DNA of 60,468 nt, taken from assembly GCA_945862125.1 (NCBI GenBank), contig CAMAYC010000014.1, forward strand, positions 1 through 60,468, given 5' to 3'. Each line of letters begins with the position of its first letter. The first letter of the stretch is position 1. The notes under the pieces are model-generated. The model was given only the letters and a program-made list of their open reading frames with translations. It had not been told where the DNA came from and searched no databases. Positions 1 through 11,589 of the stretch are shown piece after piece. This DNA is from Reyranella massiliensis 521 (lineage in GTDB: Bacteria > Pseudomonadota > Alphaproteobacteria > Reyranellales > Reyranellaceae). Made by a program: the position numbers and the translations under genes.

Positions 1-17
1 CCTGTATGGTGTGAAGA

Positions 18-2820
<2,803 letters not shown>

Positions 2821-2824
<4 letters not shown>

Positions 2825-4590
2825 ACCAGCGCCAGCCCTTCGTCCGACAGCTTGCCGGCCTTGTCGTCGGGACCGAGCAGCATCTCGTTGTGCGCGGCGC
2901 CCGAGGGGATCATCGGGAAGCAGTTCTCCTTCTGGTCGACGATAACGTCGACGATGACGGGATGCTTCAGCGCGATCATCTCCTTGATCGTGTCATCGAG
3001 CTTGGAGGGCTCGTGGCAGCGCAGGCCCCTGGCACCGAACGCCTCGGCCAGCTTCACGAAATCGGGCAGAGATTCCATGTAACTCTCGGAGTAACGGCTG
3101 CCGTGCAGCAGCTCCTGCCACTGCCGGACCATGCCCATGTACTGGTTGTTCAGGATGAAGATCTTCACCGGCAGGCGGTACTGCGCCACCGTCGAGAGCT
3201 CCTGGATGTTCATCAGGATCGAGGCCTCCCCCGCCACGTCGATCACCAAGGCGTCGGGATGGGCGATCTGCACGCCGACAGCCGCCGGAAAACCGTAGCC
3301 CATGGTGCCGAGGCCGCCCGAGGTCATCCAGCGATTGGGCTGCTCGAACTTCAGGAACTGCGCTGCCCACATCTGGTGCTGGCCCACCTCGGTCGTGATG
3401 TAGTGGTCCATGTTCTTGATGTGATGATAGAGCCGCTCGAGCGCGAACTGAGGCTTGATTGTCTGCTTGTCGACCTTGTAGGCGAGGCAGTTGCGGGCAC
3501 GCCACGTCTCGATCTCGGCCCACCAGGCTTTGAGCGCCTTCTGGTCGACCTTGGGCTCCCTGGCCTTCCAGGCCTTGATCATCGCCTCGAGCACCAGCGT
3601 GGCGTCACCCACGATCGCCAGGTCGACCCGGACGTTCTTGTTGATCGAGCTCGGGTCGATGTCGACGTGGATCTTCTTCGAGCCCGGCGAGAACATCGTG
3701 AGGTTGCCGGTGATGCGATCGTCGAAGCGCGCGCCGATGTTGATCATGACATCGCAGCCATGCATCGCCAGGTTGGCCTCGTAGGTCCCATGCATGCCCA
3801 GCATGCCGAGGAACTGCTTGTCCGAGGCCGGGAACGAACCCAGCCCCATCAGCGTGTTGGTGATGGGATAGCCCGTCATATGGACGAACTGCGCCAGCAG
3901 CTTGGACGCTTTCGGCCCTGAATTGATGACGCCGCCACCCGCGTAGAAGATCGGCCGCTTGGCCTTGGCGATCATCTCGATCGCCTGCTCGATCTTCCTG
4001 GGATCGGGCTTGGTCTGCGGGCGGTAACTCTTGTGCTCCACGGCCACCTTGGGCGGCGCGACATAGTCGTGCTTGTTCATCAGCACGTCCTTGGGCAGGT
4101 CGATGACGACCGGTCCGGGACGGCCCGAACGCGCCACGTAGAAGGCCTCGTGGACGGTGCGGGCGAGATCGCCCACCGCCTTCACCAGGTAATTGTGCTT
4201 GGTGCAGGGCCGCGTGATGCCGGTCGTGTCGGCTTCCTGAAAGGCGTCGTTGCCGATCAGATGCGTCGGCACCTGGCCGGTGAGGCAGACGATCGGAATC
4301 GAATCCATCAGCGCGTCGGTGAGGCCGGTGACGGCATTGGTGGCGCCGGGGCCGGAGGTCACCAGCACCACGCCGACCTTGCCGGTCGAGCGGGCATAGC
4401 CCTCGGCGGCATGAACGGCCGCCTGCTCGTGGCGCACCAGGATGTGGCGCAGCCGGTTCTGCTTGAACAGCGAATCGTAGATCGGCAGGACGGCGCCGCC
4501 CGGATAGCCGAAGACGACCTCGACATCCTCGTCGATCAGGGCTTTCACCAACAGATCGGCGCCGGTCGTGGCGGACTCCTCGGGCTTCAT
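2821..4590 (-). CDS. ilvB: acetolactate synthase large (catalytic) subunit
   Basis: ThDP- and FAD-dependent condensation of pyruvate with pyruvate or 2-oxobutyrate, the first committed step to Val/Leu/Ile. At 589 residues it has the N-terminal ThDP-pyrimidine domain with the catalytic Glu in the VRHEQAAVH region, the central FAD domain, and the C-terminal ThDP-PP domain. The metal-binding motif usually beginning GDG or GDA reads GEA (GEASILMN), followed by the expected NNQYMGMVRQWQ. AGGAG about 6 nt upstream supports ATG at 4590 over the in-frame GTG at 4593. It is the first gene of ilvB-ilvH-lysE, preceded by a 10-bp hairpin in its leader. Confidence 0.97.
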
Positions 4591-4613
4591 CACGCGCTCT
4601 CCTCTGACAAATG

Positions 4614-4637
4614 CGCCGCAAAACGGGTTTTGCGGCG
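4614..4637 (-). promoter_or_regulatory. hairpin in the ilvB 5' leader
   Basis: A perfect 10-bp inverted repeat (CGCCGCAAAA / TTTTGCGGCG) with a 4-nt loop lies about 24 nt upstream of the ilvB ATG, just before its ribosome-binding site. No T-run follows on the minus strand, so it is not a classical terminator of the upstream miaA. It could tune ilvB translation or mRNA stability, or be part of an attenuator. I found no leader peptide rich in Leu/Val/Ile. The function is inference. Confidence 0.45.
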
Positions 4638-4698
4638 GCGCGGAACATAGAGGGCGGGTTCTGGAGGGTCAACCCAAAAACGAACGAAACGTAAAGTT

Positions 4699-5637
4699 TC
4701 AGACCTCTGTTTTGGTCAAATATTGCGCGACAACGCCTAGAGCTTGGGCTGACTGCGGGTCGACCACAAGATCTGGTGTCATCTGATGGCGAAACCACGT
4801 CATCTGGCGTTTGGCATATTGGCGGGTGTGGTCGATGGCGATCTGGCGCGCCTTTTCGAGCGGCAGCTCGGCGCGGAAATGGCGGAACAGTTCGGGCGCG
4901 CCATGCGCCTTCAGCCCGGGCCAGCGCGGGTCGGGCGCGCGGTCGAACACCTGGCGGACCTCGGCCAGCACCCCCTGCCCCAGCATGACGTCGAAACGAC
5001 TCTCGATCCGGTCACGCAACCAGCCGCGATCCGGCGCCAGCAGGATCGTGGCGAAGCGCCAGGGCGCCGCCGTTCCGATGTCGGCCTGCCAGTCGCTGAG
5101 CGCCCGGCCGGTCCCGGTCGCCACTTCCCAGGCGCGGACATGACGCTGCCGATCGCCGGGTTTCAGCCTCTGGACGATGGCCGGATCCTTTTCGGCCAAC
5201 CGCGCACGGAAGGAATCGGGACCTAGCAGCTGCCAATCGGCATTGGCCCGCTCGCGGATTTCCGGGGCCACGTCGGGAATGGTGGCAATGCCCTGCATCA
5301 GGGTGCGCAGATAGAGGCCCGAGCCGCCGCACAGGATGGGCGTGCGGCCCGCCGAAAGGCAGCGCTCGATCTCGGCCGAGGCGAGCGTGCGCCATCGCGC
5401 CGCCGACAGCGTCTCGCTGAGCGGCAGCACTCCATAGAGGGCATGCGGCACACGCGCGCGCTCCGGGGCGGTCGGCTGGGCGGTCAGGATCGGAAATGCA
5501 TCGTAGGTCTGCATGGCATCGGCATTGATCACCGTGCCGGCCCCTTTGCCCTGAAGTTGCTCGGCCAATGCGAGCGCCAGCGCCGACTTGCCGCTCGCGG
5601 TCGGTCCGGTGACGACGATGACGCGCCCTTCAGCCAT
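4699..5637 (-). CDS. miaA: tRNA dimethylallyltransferase
   Basis: Transfers a dimethylallyl group to N6 of A37 in tRNAs reading UNN codons, the first step to i6A/ms2i6A. The 312 residues match the family length. The P-loop GPTASGKS is at residues 11-18, followed by NADAMQTYD, which carries the substrate-binding Asp, and later the CGGSGLYLRTL and DRQRHVRAWEV regions typical of MiaA. The ATG at 5637 faces serB, leaving a 56-bp divergent spacer. The product acts in the cytoplasm. Confidence 0.96.
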   Translation of the reverse strand: MAEGRVIVVTGPTASGKSALALALAEQLQGKGAGTVINADAMQTYDAFPILTAQPTAPERARVPHALYGVLPLSETLSAARWRTLASAEIERCLSAGRTPILCGGSGLYLRTLMQGIATIPDVAPEIRERANADWQLLGPDSFRARLAEKDPAIVQRLKPGDRQRHVRAWEVATGTGRALSDWQADIGTAAPWRFATILLAPDRGWLRDRIESRFDVMLGQGVLAEVRQVFDRAPDPRWPGLKAHGAPELFRHFRAELPLEKARQIAIDHTRQYAKRQMTWFRHQMTPDLVVDPQSAQALGVVAQYLTKTEV

Positions 5638-5693
5638 GGCGGGCGAAAAGACACCGCTTGGCCGCCGAATGCAAATCGGCCATTAGAACCACC

Positions 5694-6581
5694 GTGAACT
5701 TCGTCTTCGTCCTCATCGCCAATCCCGCCCAGCCGATTCTCGACGCCGCCTTGGTGCAGACCGTGCGCGAACAGCTGGAGGCGGCCGGCGCCGCCGTGGG
5801 CCCCGTCGACTGGCTGGCGCCGGGCATCGCCTGCGACCTGCCGTTCGAGCCCGTCGAAGGCACAACCCCGACCGTGAGCGTGCCCGGTATCGACGCCGTG
5901 GCGCTGTCCGCCGAAGGCCGCCGAAAGCGGCTGCTGGTGGCCGACATGGAATCGACCATCATCGAGAATGAGATGCTGGACGAGCTGGCCGATTTCCTGG
6001 GTCTGCGCGAGCGGATCGCCGGTATCACCGCACGCGCCATGAACGGCGAGATCGATTTCGCCGGCGCTCTCATTGAACGGGTGGGGCTGCTGAAGGGCCT
6101 GCCGGTGGCCAGGCTCGACGAAGCCGCCGAGCAGATCCGGCCCATGGCGGGTGCGGCGACGCTTATCGCCACCACGCACAAGTTCGGCGGCTACTGCGCC
6201 CTGGTCTCCGGCGGATTCACTTACTTCACGCGCCTGGTCCACGAGCGCATGGGCTTCGACTTCGACGCGGCCAACACGCTCGACCATGATGGCCGCACGC
6301 TGACCGGCACGGTGCAGCGGCCGATCCTCGGCAAGGAAGCCAAGCTCGCCACGCTTGAGCGGCTATGCGCCCAGCGCGGCCTCGAAATCGCCCAGTCGCT
6401 GGCCGTCGGCGACGGCGCCAACGACCTGCCGATGCTGCAGGCCGCGGGTCTCGGCGTCGCCTTCCGCGCCAAGCCCACGGTCGCGGCGCAGGTCGCGGCG
6501 CGCATCGATAACGGCGATCTCACCGCGCTGCTCTATCTGCAGGGCTATCGCCGGCGCGACTTCGTCGAGAGGAAAGACTGA
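5694..6581 (+). CDS. serB: phosphoserine phosphatase
   Basis: Final step of serine synthesis, dephosphorylating O-phosphoserine. With GTG at 5694 the product is 295 residues, close to other alphaproteobacterial SerB proteins, and the first conserved segment (NFVFVLIANP) starts at once. A TTG at 5658 would add 12 unconserved residues. It is a HAD fold with an N-terminal ACT-like region, motif I ADMESTIIENEML (nucleophile Asp84), motif II Ser in LVSGGFT, the catalytic Lys in LGKEAK, and motif IV GDGANDLPML. The second Asp of the usual DMDST is Glu86. The stop overlaps the next start (TGATG). Confidence 0.95.
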   Translation: MNFVFVLIANPAQPILDAALVQTVREQLEAAGAAVGPVDWLAPGIACDLPFEPVEGTTPTVSVPGIDAVALSAEGRRKRLLVADMESTIIENEMLDELADFLGLRERIAGITARAMNGEIDFAGALIERVGLLKGLPVARLDEAAEQIRPMAGAATLIATTHKFGGYCALVSGGFTYFTRLVHERMGFDFDAANTLDHDGRTLTGTVQRPILGKEAKLATLERLCAQRGLEIAQSLAVGDGANDLPMLQAAGLGVAFRAKPTVAAQVAARIDNGDLTALLYLQGYRRRDFVERKD

Positions 6582-7585
6582 TGACCGAGGCCACCCAGAT
6601 CGTTCTCGCCAAGCGTCCGGCGGGCGACGTCACCATCGATTGCTTCCGCCAGGAATCGGTCACCCTGCCGGCGCTCGCCGAAGGCCAGGTACTGATCCGC
6701 TCCCGCTTCCTGTCGCTCGACCCCTACATGCGCCCGCGCATGACCGAGCTGCGCTCCTACACGCCGCCCTTCGAGCTCGACAAGCCGCTGACCGGCGGCT
6801 CGGTAGGCGAGGTGGTCGAGTCGAAGAACCCGCGCTACGCCAAAGGCGACACGGTGATGGGCATGCTGAACTGGGCAAGCCACACGGTCCATGACGGCAA
6901 GGGCCTGCGCAAGATCGATCCGGCGGTCGCGCCGCTCTCGGCCCATCTCGGCGTACTGGGCATGCCTTCGTTCACCGCCTGGTACGGCATCACCCAGATC
7001 TGCAAGCCGAAGCCCGGCGAGACGGCGTTCGTCTCGGCCGCGACCGGCGCCGTGGGCCAGGTGGCGGGCCAGCTCGCCAAGCTCGCCGGCGCCCGCGTCG
7101 TGGGCTGCGCCGGCGACGACGAGAAGTGCCAGTGGGCAGTGCGCGAGGCGGGCTACGACGCCTGCTTCAACCACAGGACCGAGCGCGACTATGGCGCGGT
7201 CCTCGACAAGCTCTGCCCTCAGGGCATCGATTCGGATTTCGAGAATGTCGGCGGCAAAATCTTCCACGCCGTGTTCGCGCGGCTCAACAATTTCGGCCGC
7301 CTCGCCTTCTGCGGCGCCATCTCCGAATACCAGGACGCCGATCCGATCGCCGGCCCGCCCAAGATGTTCACCATCGTGCAGCGCCGCCTCACCATCCAGG
7401 GCTTCATCGTTTCCGACCATGCCGCGCTGATGAGCGACTTCGTGGCCGAGGTCGGCGGCCTGCTCAAGGCGGGCAAGCTCAAGAGCCGCGAGACCGTGGT
7501 CGACGGCCTCGCCCGCGCCCCGCAGGCCTTCATGGGCCTGCTCAAGGGCGAGAATTTCGGGAAGCTGGTCGTGAAGGTCGGGTAG
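6581..7585 (+). CDS. NADPH-dependent medium-chain reductase, CurA/leukotriene-B4-dehydrogenase type
   Basis: The 334-residue cytosolic oxidoreductase probably reduces the C=C bond of alpha,beta-unsaturated carbonyls with NADPH. It has the zinc-free MDR layout: an N-terminal GroES-like domain including LDPYMRPRM, the GMPSFTAWYG segment, then a Rossmann motif (AATGAVGQVAGQLAKLAG) and the DFENVGG segment typical of the prostaglandin-reductase/CurA group. The ATG overlaps the serB stop by 1 nt, so it is probably co-transcribed, though no metabolic link to serine synthesis is evident. The substrate is unknown. Confidence 0.93.
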   Translation: MTEATQIVLAKRPAGDVTIDCFRQESVTLPALAEGQVLIRSRFLSLDPYMRPRMTELRSYTPPFELDKPLTGGSVGEVVESKNPRYAKGDTVMGMLNWASHTVHDGKGLRKIDPAVAPLSAHLGVLGMPSFTAWYGITQICKPKPGETAFVSAATGAVGQVAGQLAKLAGARVVGCAGDDEKCQWAVREAGYDACFNHRTERDYGAVLDKLCPQGIDSDFENVGGKIFHAVFARLNNFGRLAFCGAISEYQDADPIAGPPKMFTIVQRRLTIQGFIVSDHAALMSDFVAEVGGLLKAGKLKSRETVVDGLARAPQAFMGLLKGENFGKLVVKVG

Positions 7586-7619
7586 TCCCGACCGGGTCTC
7601 GCAGAGCGCGACCCTCAGA

Positions 7620-9116
7620 TCACTTGGTGAGGCGCAACGCCGCGAAGCGCGGGTCGCCCTGACGCTCGACGAACAGCAGCACCGATTTCTTCTTCTGTTG
7701 CTGCAGCTTGGTCACGATGTCGGCGACTTCCTGCGGCGTGGTTACCGGCTTCTGGTCGACCTCCAGGATGAGGTCGCCGGGCTGCAGCTGCTTCTCGGCC
7801 GCCGGGCTGTTGGGGGCCACCTTGGTGACGACGACACCCTTCTGCTGATTGGACAGGCCATACTTCTCGCGCAGCTGGTCGCTCGGCTTTTGCAGCGTGA
7901 GGCCAAGCTGCTCGATGGTCGACGTCACGGGCTGGTCGACTTCGGCCGGCTTCTTGGGCGTGCCCGTGGCCGAGGCTGTCTGCTTGTCCGCCTCTTCCTG
8001 CTCGCCGACGCGGAGCTTCAGTGGCACTTCCTTGCCCTGACGCCAGACCACGAGGTCGATCGTGCTGCCGACCCGGGCGTTGGCGACCAGCCGCGGGAAG
8101 CGGCGCAGGTCGAGCACGTCCTGGCCCGCGAAGCTGATGATGATATCGTTGCGCTTCAGGCCGGCCTTGGCCGCCGGCCCATCGGCCGCGACATTGGCCA
8201 CCAGCACGCCGCGCGCGCGGTCGAGGCCGAAGCTGTCGGCGATGTCGTCGGTGACGCTCTGGTAGCTGACGCCGATCCAGCCGCGCTTGACCCGACCGAA
8301 CTCACGCAGCTGATCGGCGACCTGCTTCACGAGATTGGAGGGAATCGAGAAAGCGAGGCCGGCATTGGTGCCGCTCGGCGAATAGATCGCCGTATTGACA
8401 CCGATCACCTCGCCGTCGGCGTTGAACAGCGGACCACCCGAATTGCCCTTGTTGATGGCAGCGTCGGTCTGCAGATAGTCGTCGAGCGAATCGTTCAGGG
8501 AACGGCCGCGGGCCGAGATGATGCCGGCGGTCACGGAGTGACCGAGGCCGAACGGATTGCCGATCGCGATCACCCAGTCGCCCACACGCTCCTTGTCGGA
8601 GTCGCCCCACTTGATGGCGGGCAGCGGCTTCTTGTTCGGCGGCTCGACCTTGAGCAGCGCCACGTCGATCCGGCTGTCGGAGCCGATCAGCTTGGCCTTG
8701 AGCTGAGTGTCGTCACGGAAGATGACAGTGATGTCCTCGGCGCCCTGGATGACGTGGTTGTTGGTGACGATGTAGCCTTCGCCATCGATCACGAAACCCG
8801 AACCGAGCGAGGTGCCGCGGCGCTTCTGCTCCTCGCCGCCGCGCTTGTCGAAGAACTCCTTGAACAGTTCCTCGAACGGCGAGCCGGGCGGCAGCTGCGG
8901 CATGTCGCGGAGCCGTGGTCCCTGCTGCGGCACGTTCTGCGTCGTGGTGATGTTGACGACGGTCGGCATCAATTTGTCGACCAGGTCGGCGAAGCTTTGC
9001 GGTGCGTCTCTCGCCGAGGCGGGCTGTGCTACTGCCAGGCTGAAAGCCGCAACCGCCGCCAATACGGCACCCTTGGAGAAATGCCGAAAAAAGCCATGAA
9101 AATCAGAAAGAATCAC
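7620..9116 (-). CDS. DegP/HtrA-family periplasmic serine protease (Do-like)
   Basis: Periplasmic chaperone-protease for misfolded envelope proteins, 498 residues. The signal peptide ends near ...QPASA at residue 35. The trypsin-like domain has His121 (in NNHVI), Asp151 (in RIDVALLK) and Ser226 (in GNSGGP). Two PDZ domains follow, about residues 270-365 and 395-495. Translation appears to start at GTG 9116, with GGAGG 6 nt upstream and no in-frame ATG before the signal peptide. The gene follows hflKC on the same strand after a strong terminator, so it is likely transcribed separately while sharing the membrane-quality-control theme. Confidence 0.95.
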   Translation of the reverse strand: MILSDFHGFFRHFSKGAVLAAVAAFSLAVAQPASARDAPQSFADLVDKLMPTVVNITTTQNVPQQGPRLRDMPQLPPGSPFEELFKEFFDKRGGEEQKRRGTSLGSGFVIDGEGYIVTNNHVIQGAEDITVIFRDDTQLKAKLIGSDSRIDVALLKVEPPNKKPLPAIKWGDSDKERVGDWVIAIGNPFGLGHSVTAGIISARGRSLNDSLDDYLQTDAAINKGNSGGPLFNADGEVIGVNTAIYSPSGTNAGLAFSIPSNLVKQVADQLREFGRVKRGWIGVSYQSVTDDIADSFGLDRARGVLVANVAADGPAAKAGLKRNDIIISFAGQDVLDLRRFPRLVANARVGSTIDLVVWRQGKEVPLKLRVGEQEEADKQTASATGTPKKPAEVDQPVTSTIEQLGLTLQKPSDQLREKYGLSNQQKGVVVTKVAPNSPAAEKQLQPGDLILEVDQKPVTTPQEVADIVTKLQQQKKKSVLLFVERQGDPRFAALRLTK

Positions 9117-9260
9117 GTCCGACCTCCAGCGGCGCCTAGGGCCATACGGTCGGAACGGCCGGCGCCGCGCGTTCGAGTCATTAACTACATGAGGGTCGAT
9201 TGTGGCGCAAATGAAGAGGCCGTGATGTTGCTGATTGTTTCAGCATTTCCGGGCTTTTGC

Positions 9261-9303
9261 ACAAAAAGAACCGGCGGCGTTGCAGGACTGCAACAGCCGC
9301 CGG
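9261..9303 (-). terminator. rho-independent terminator of hflKC
   Basis: A long GC-rich hairpin has its left arm at 9271-9285 and its right arm at 9288-9303, a 2-nt loop and one bulged base. On the minus strand it is followed by TTCTTTTT. It lies 44 nt past the hflC stop and should end the hflK-hflC transcript before degP. Confidence 0.85.
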
Positions 9304-9346
9304 TCGGTACGATTTTTGCGGTGCCCCGCGGGGCGTTTCGGAGTCG

Positions 9347-10234
9347 CTACTTCTTCGGCATCGCCGGCCCGGCCGGGTCGTTGAAGTAGCGGAAAAAGTC
9401 GGTGTCGGGGCTCAGGATCATGGTCGAACCGCCCGATCCGAAGGAGTTCTTGTAGGCCTCCATGCGGCGGTAGAAACCGTAGAAATCCTTGTCCTGGTTG
9501 AACGCTTCGGCATAGATCCTGGTCGCCTCCGCGTCGGCCCCGCCCATCGTGATCTGGGCGGTCAGACCGGCGTCGGCCTTGAACACCGCGACTTCGCGGT
9601 CGGCCGTGGCGGTGATGCGGGCCTTCTCCTCGTCGCCCTCGGCGCGGAGTTGGCCGGCTTCGCGCTCTCGGTCGGTCTTCATGCGGTTGAAGACCGACTG
9701 GGAGTTGGCCTGCGGCAGGTCGGCCCGTTTGATCCGGACGTCGACCACCTCGACGCCCAGTTCCTTGGTCTTGGCGTTCACCCGCTTGGTGATGTCGTCC
9801 ATCAGGTTGGCGCGCTGGTCGGTCAGCACCGCGTGCAGCGGCACCGAGCTCAGCACACCCCGGATTTCCGAGTTGATCAGCGAGTCGAGCAGGCCCCGCA
9901 GCGCCGGCTCGCCGCCAGGCACGGTCGTGGCGAAGACCTTGGCCGCCACGATTTTGAATCGGGCATAAGCGTCGACCACCAGGCGCTTCTGGTCGCCGGC
10001 GATGATCTCGAACTCCTCGGCTTCGTAGTCGAGCAGTCGGCTGTCGATCCGCTGGATGTCCTGGATCAACGGAACCTTGGCGTAGAGACCGGGCTCGGTC
10101 TTGGGCTCGCCGACGATGGCGCCGAACTGGCGGACCAGGACCTGCTTGGTCGGGTCGACGGTGTAGAACGTTTGCGTGACCAGGAAGGCCGCAACGGCCA
10201 GGAGGATCACGATGATGATCGAACGGTTGCTCAT
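9347..10234 (-). CDS. hflC: HflC, SPFH-domain modulator of FtsH
   Basis: Inner-membrane, periplasm-facing band-7/SPFH protein that assembles with HflK into a large cage around the FtsH protease. The 295 residues contain one N-terminal transmembrane helix (about residues 5-22), an SPFH domain with VDPTKQVLVRQFG, and a helical coiled-coil rich in Arg/Glu/Ala near residues 185-250. The ATG overlaps the hflK stop in an ATGA, so the partners are made together. Confidence 0.96.
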   Translation of the reverse strand: MSNRSIIIVILLAVAAFLVTQTFYTVDPTKQVLVRQFGAIVGEPKTEPGLYAKVPLIQDIQRIDSRLLDYEAEEFEIIAGDQKRLVVDAYARFKIVAAKVFATTVPGGEPALRGLLDSLINSEIRGVLSSVPLHAVLTDQRANLMDDITKRVNAKTKELGVEVVDVRIKRADLPQANSQSVFNRMKTDREREAGQLRAEGDEEKARITATADREVAVFKADAGLTAQITMGGADAEATRIYAEAFNQDKDFYGFYRRMEAYKNSFGSGGSTMILSPDTDFFRYFNDPAGPAMPKK

Positions 10235-11448
10235 CGCGTGGCTCCCTGCGGCACGGCACCCTGGGCGGGCTGGGTCTGTCGGGCAGGCTGGGTCGTGCCC
10301 TGCGTCTGGTTCGACCGGAGTTCCGGCAACGGCAGGTAGGGCAGCACGCCGCCCGGCCCCGTGCTGTTCTTGTCGACCAGCACCTTGTTCACGTTGCGCA
10401 GCACTTCCTCCATCGTGTCGAGGTAGAGCCGCTCCGTGGTGATGTCCTTGGCCTTGGCATACTGCTCGTAGACCTGCGTAAAGCGCTGCGCATCACCGCT
10501 GGCGCGGGCCACGATCTGCGCCTTGTAGGCCTCCGACCTCTGGATGATCGACTCGGCCTCGCCCTTGGCCCTGGGCAGCACCTGGTTGCGGTAGGTGTTG
10601 GCCTCGTTGATGCTCTTCTCCTTGTCGGCACGCGCTGCCTGGACGTCGCGGAACGCCGCGATGACTTCCTGCGGCGGATCGACCCGCAGCAGCTGGATCT
10701 GGGAGATGCGGACGCCCAGCCCGTATTCGTCGAGCATGCGCTGCAGCAGGTCCTTGGTGTCCTGCTCGATGCGGCTGCGGCCCTCGGTCTGGGCATATTG
10801 CAGGTTCGACTTGCCGATGATCTCGCGCATCGCCGCTTCGGCGCCGTCGCGGACGTTCTGCTCGGGGTTGCGCACATCGAAGGCGTACTTGAACACGTCC
10901 TTGATCTGCCACAGCACGGCGTACTCGATGTCGACGATGTTCTCGTCGCCGGTCAGCATCAGGTTCTCGGTCGAGGTCGGACGCGGGCCGCGCGTGTAGG
11001 GCGTTGCGGGCGTCTGGCTGCCCCGGGCGCCCAGCACGACACGACGCTGGTTCTGGACGTCGACCACTTCCACTCGGCCGATCGGGGCCGGCCAGTTGTA
11101 GTGCAGGCCGGGTTCAACCGGCTTCTTGTACGGTGCGCCAAAGACGAGCTGGATCGCCTGCTGGTTCGGCTGGACGCGGAAGAAGCCGGTGGCCAGCCAG
11201 ATCACCACGGCTGCCAGGACGATCAGCAAGACGCCCTTGTAGGACCCGAAGCCGCCCGGAATGAGATTCCTGAGGCGCTCCTGGCCCTTGCGGATCACGT
11301 CTTCCATGTCGGGTGGCCGGCGGCCGCCGAACGGACCGCCGCCGCCGCGATTACCGCCGCCGCCGCCGCCCCAGGGGCCGCCACCGCCACCCCCACCGCT
11401 GCCGCCACCGCTGCCCCAGGGGCCGCCGCTGTTGTTATTCCACGCCAT
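10231..11448 (-). CDS. hflK: HflK, SPFH-domain modulator of FtsH
   Basis: Partner of HflC in the FtsH-regulating membrane cage. The 405 residues begin with an extreme Gly-rich cytoplasmic tail: residues 8-42 are mostly Gly with Trp, Pro, Asn and Arg. A single transmembrane helix follows at about 72-90, then the SPFH domain and coiled-coil, and a Gln/Pro/Thr-rich C-terminus. The tail is encoded by long GGN runs that give an almost pure GCC/GCN tract on the plus strand at 11329-11425. It diverges from mrp/apbC across a 141-bp spacer likely to hold both promoters. Confidence 0.96.
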   Translation of the reverse strand: MAWNNNSGGPWGSGGGSGGGGGGGPWGGGGGGNRGGGGPFGGRRPPDMEDVIRKGQERLRNLIPGGFGSYKGVLLIVLAAVVIWLATGFFRVQPNQQAIQLVFGAPYKKPVEPGLHYNWPAPIGRVEVVDVQNQRRVVLGARGSQTPATPYTRGPRPTSTENLMLTGDENIVDIEYAVLWQIKDVFKYAFDVRNPEQNVRDGAEAAMREIIGKSNLQYAQTEGRSRIEQDTKDLLQRMLDEYGLGVRISQIQLLRVDPPQEVIAAFRDVQAARADKEKSINEANTYRNQVLPRAKGEAESIIQRSEAYKAQIVARASGDAQRFTQVYEQYAKAKDITTERLYLDTMEEVLRNVNKVLVDKNSTGPGGVLPYLPLPELRSNQTQGTTQPARQTQPAQGAVPQGATR

Positions 11449-11589
11449 TATTCACCTCAGGGCCGCCCGGCAGACTGCCTCGACTGCATTGCCGCTTTTG
11501 ATTTCACGCCGGCCTGCATATATGTGACGACAGCAACACCTTCAATCAAGCGGCGACACGAATTTGCCGGGCAGCGGAAGCGAGCGACC

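Noticed and set aside
9120..9260. Sigma-E/EcfG-type promoter upstream of degP
   Set aside because: Stress control is expected for degP, but no convincing GGAAC-spacer-GTT or heat-shock motif could be read here.
11329..11425. GCC-rich tract as a simple-sequence repeat
   Set aside because: It is explained as codons of the Gly-rich N-terminus of HflK and is not a perfect tandem repeat.
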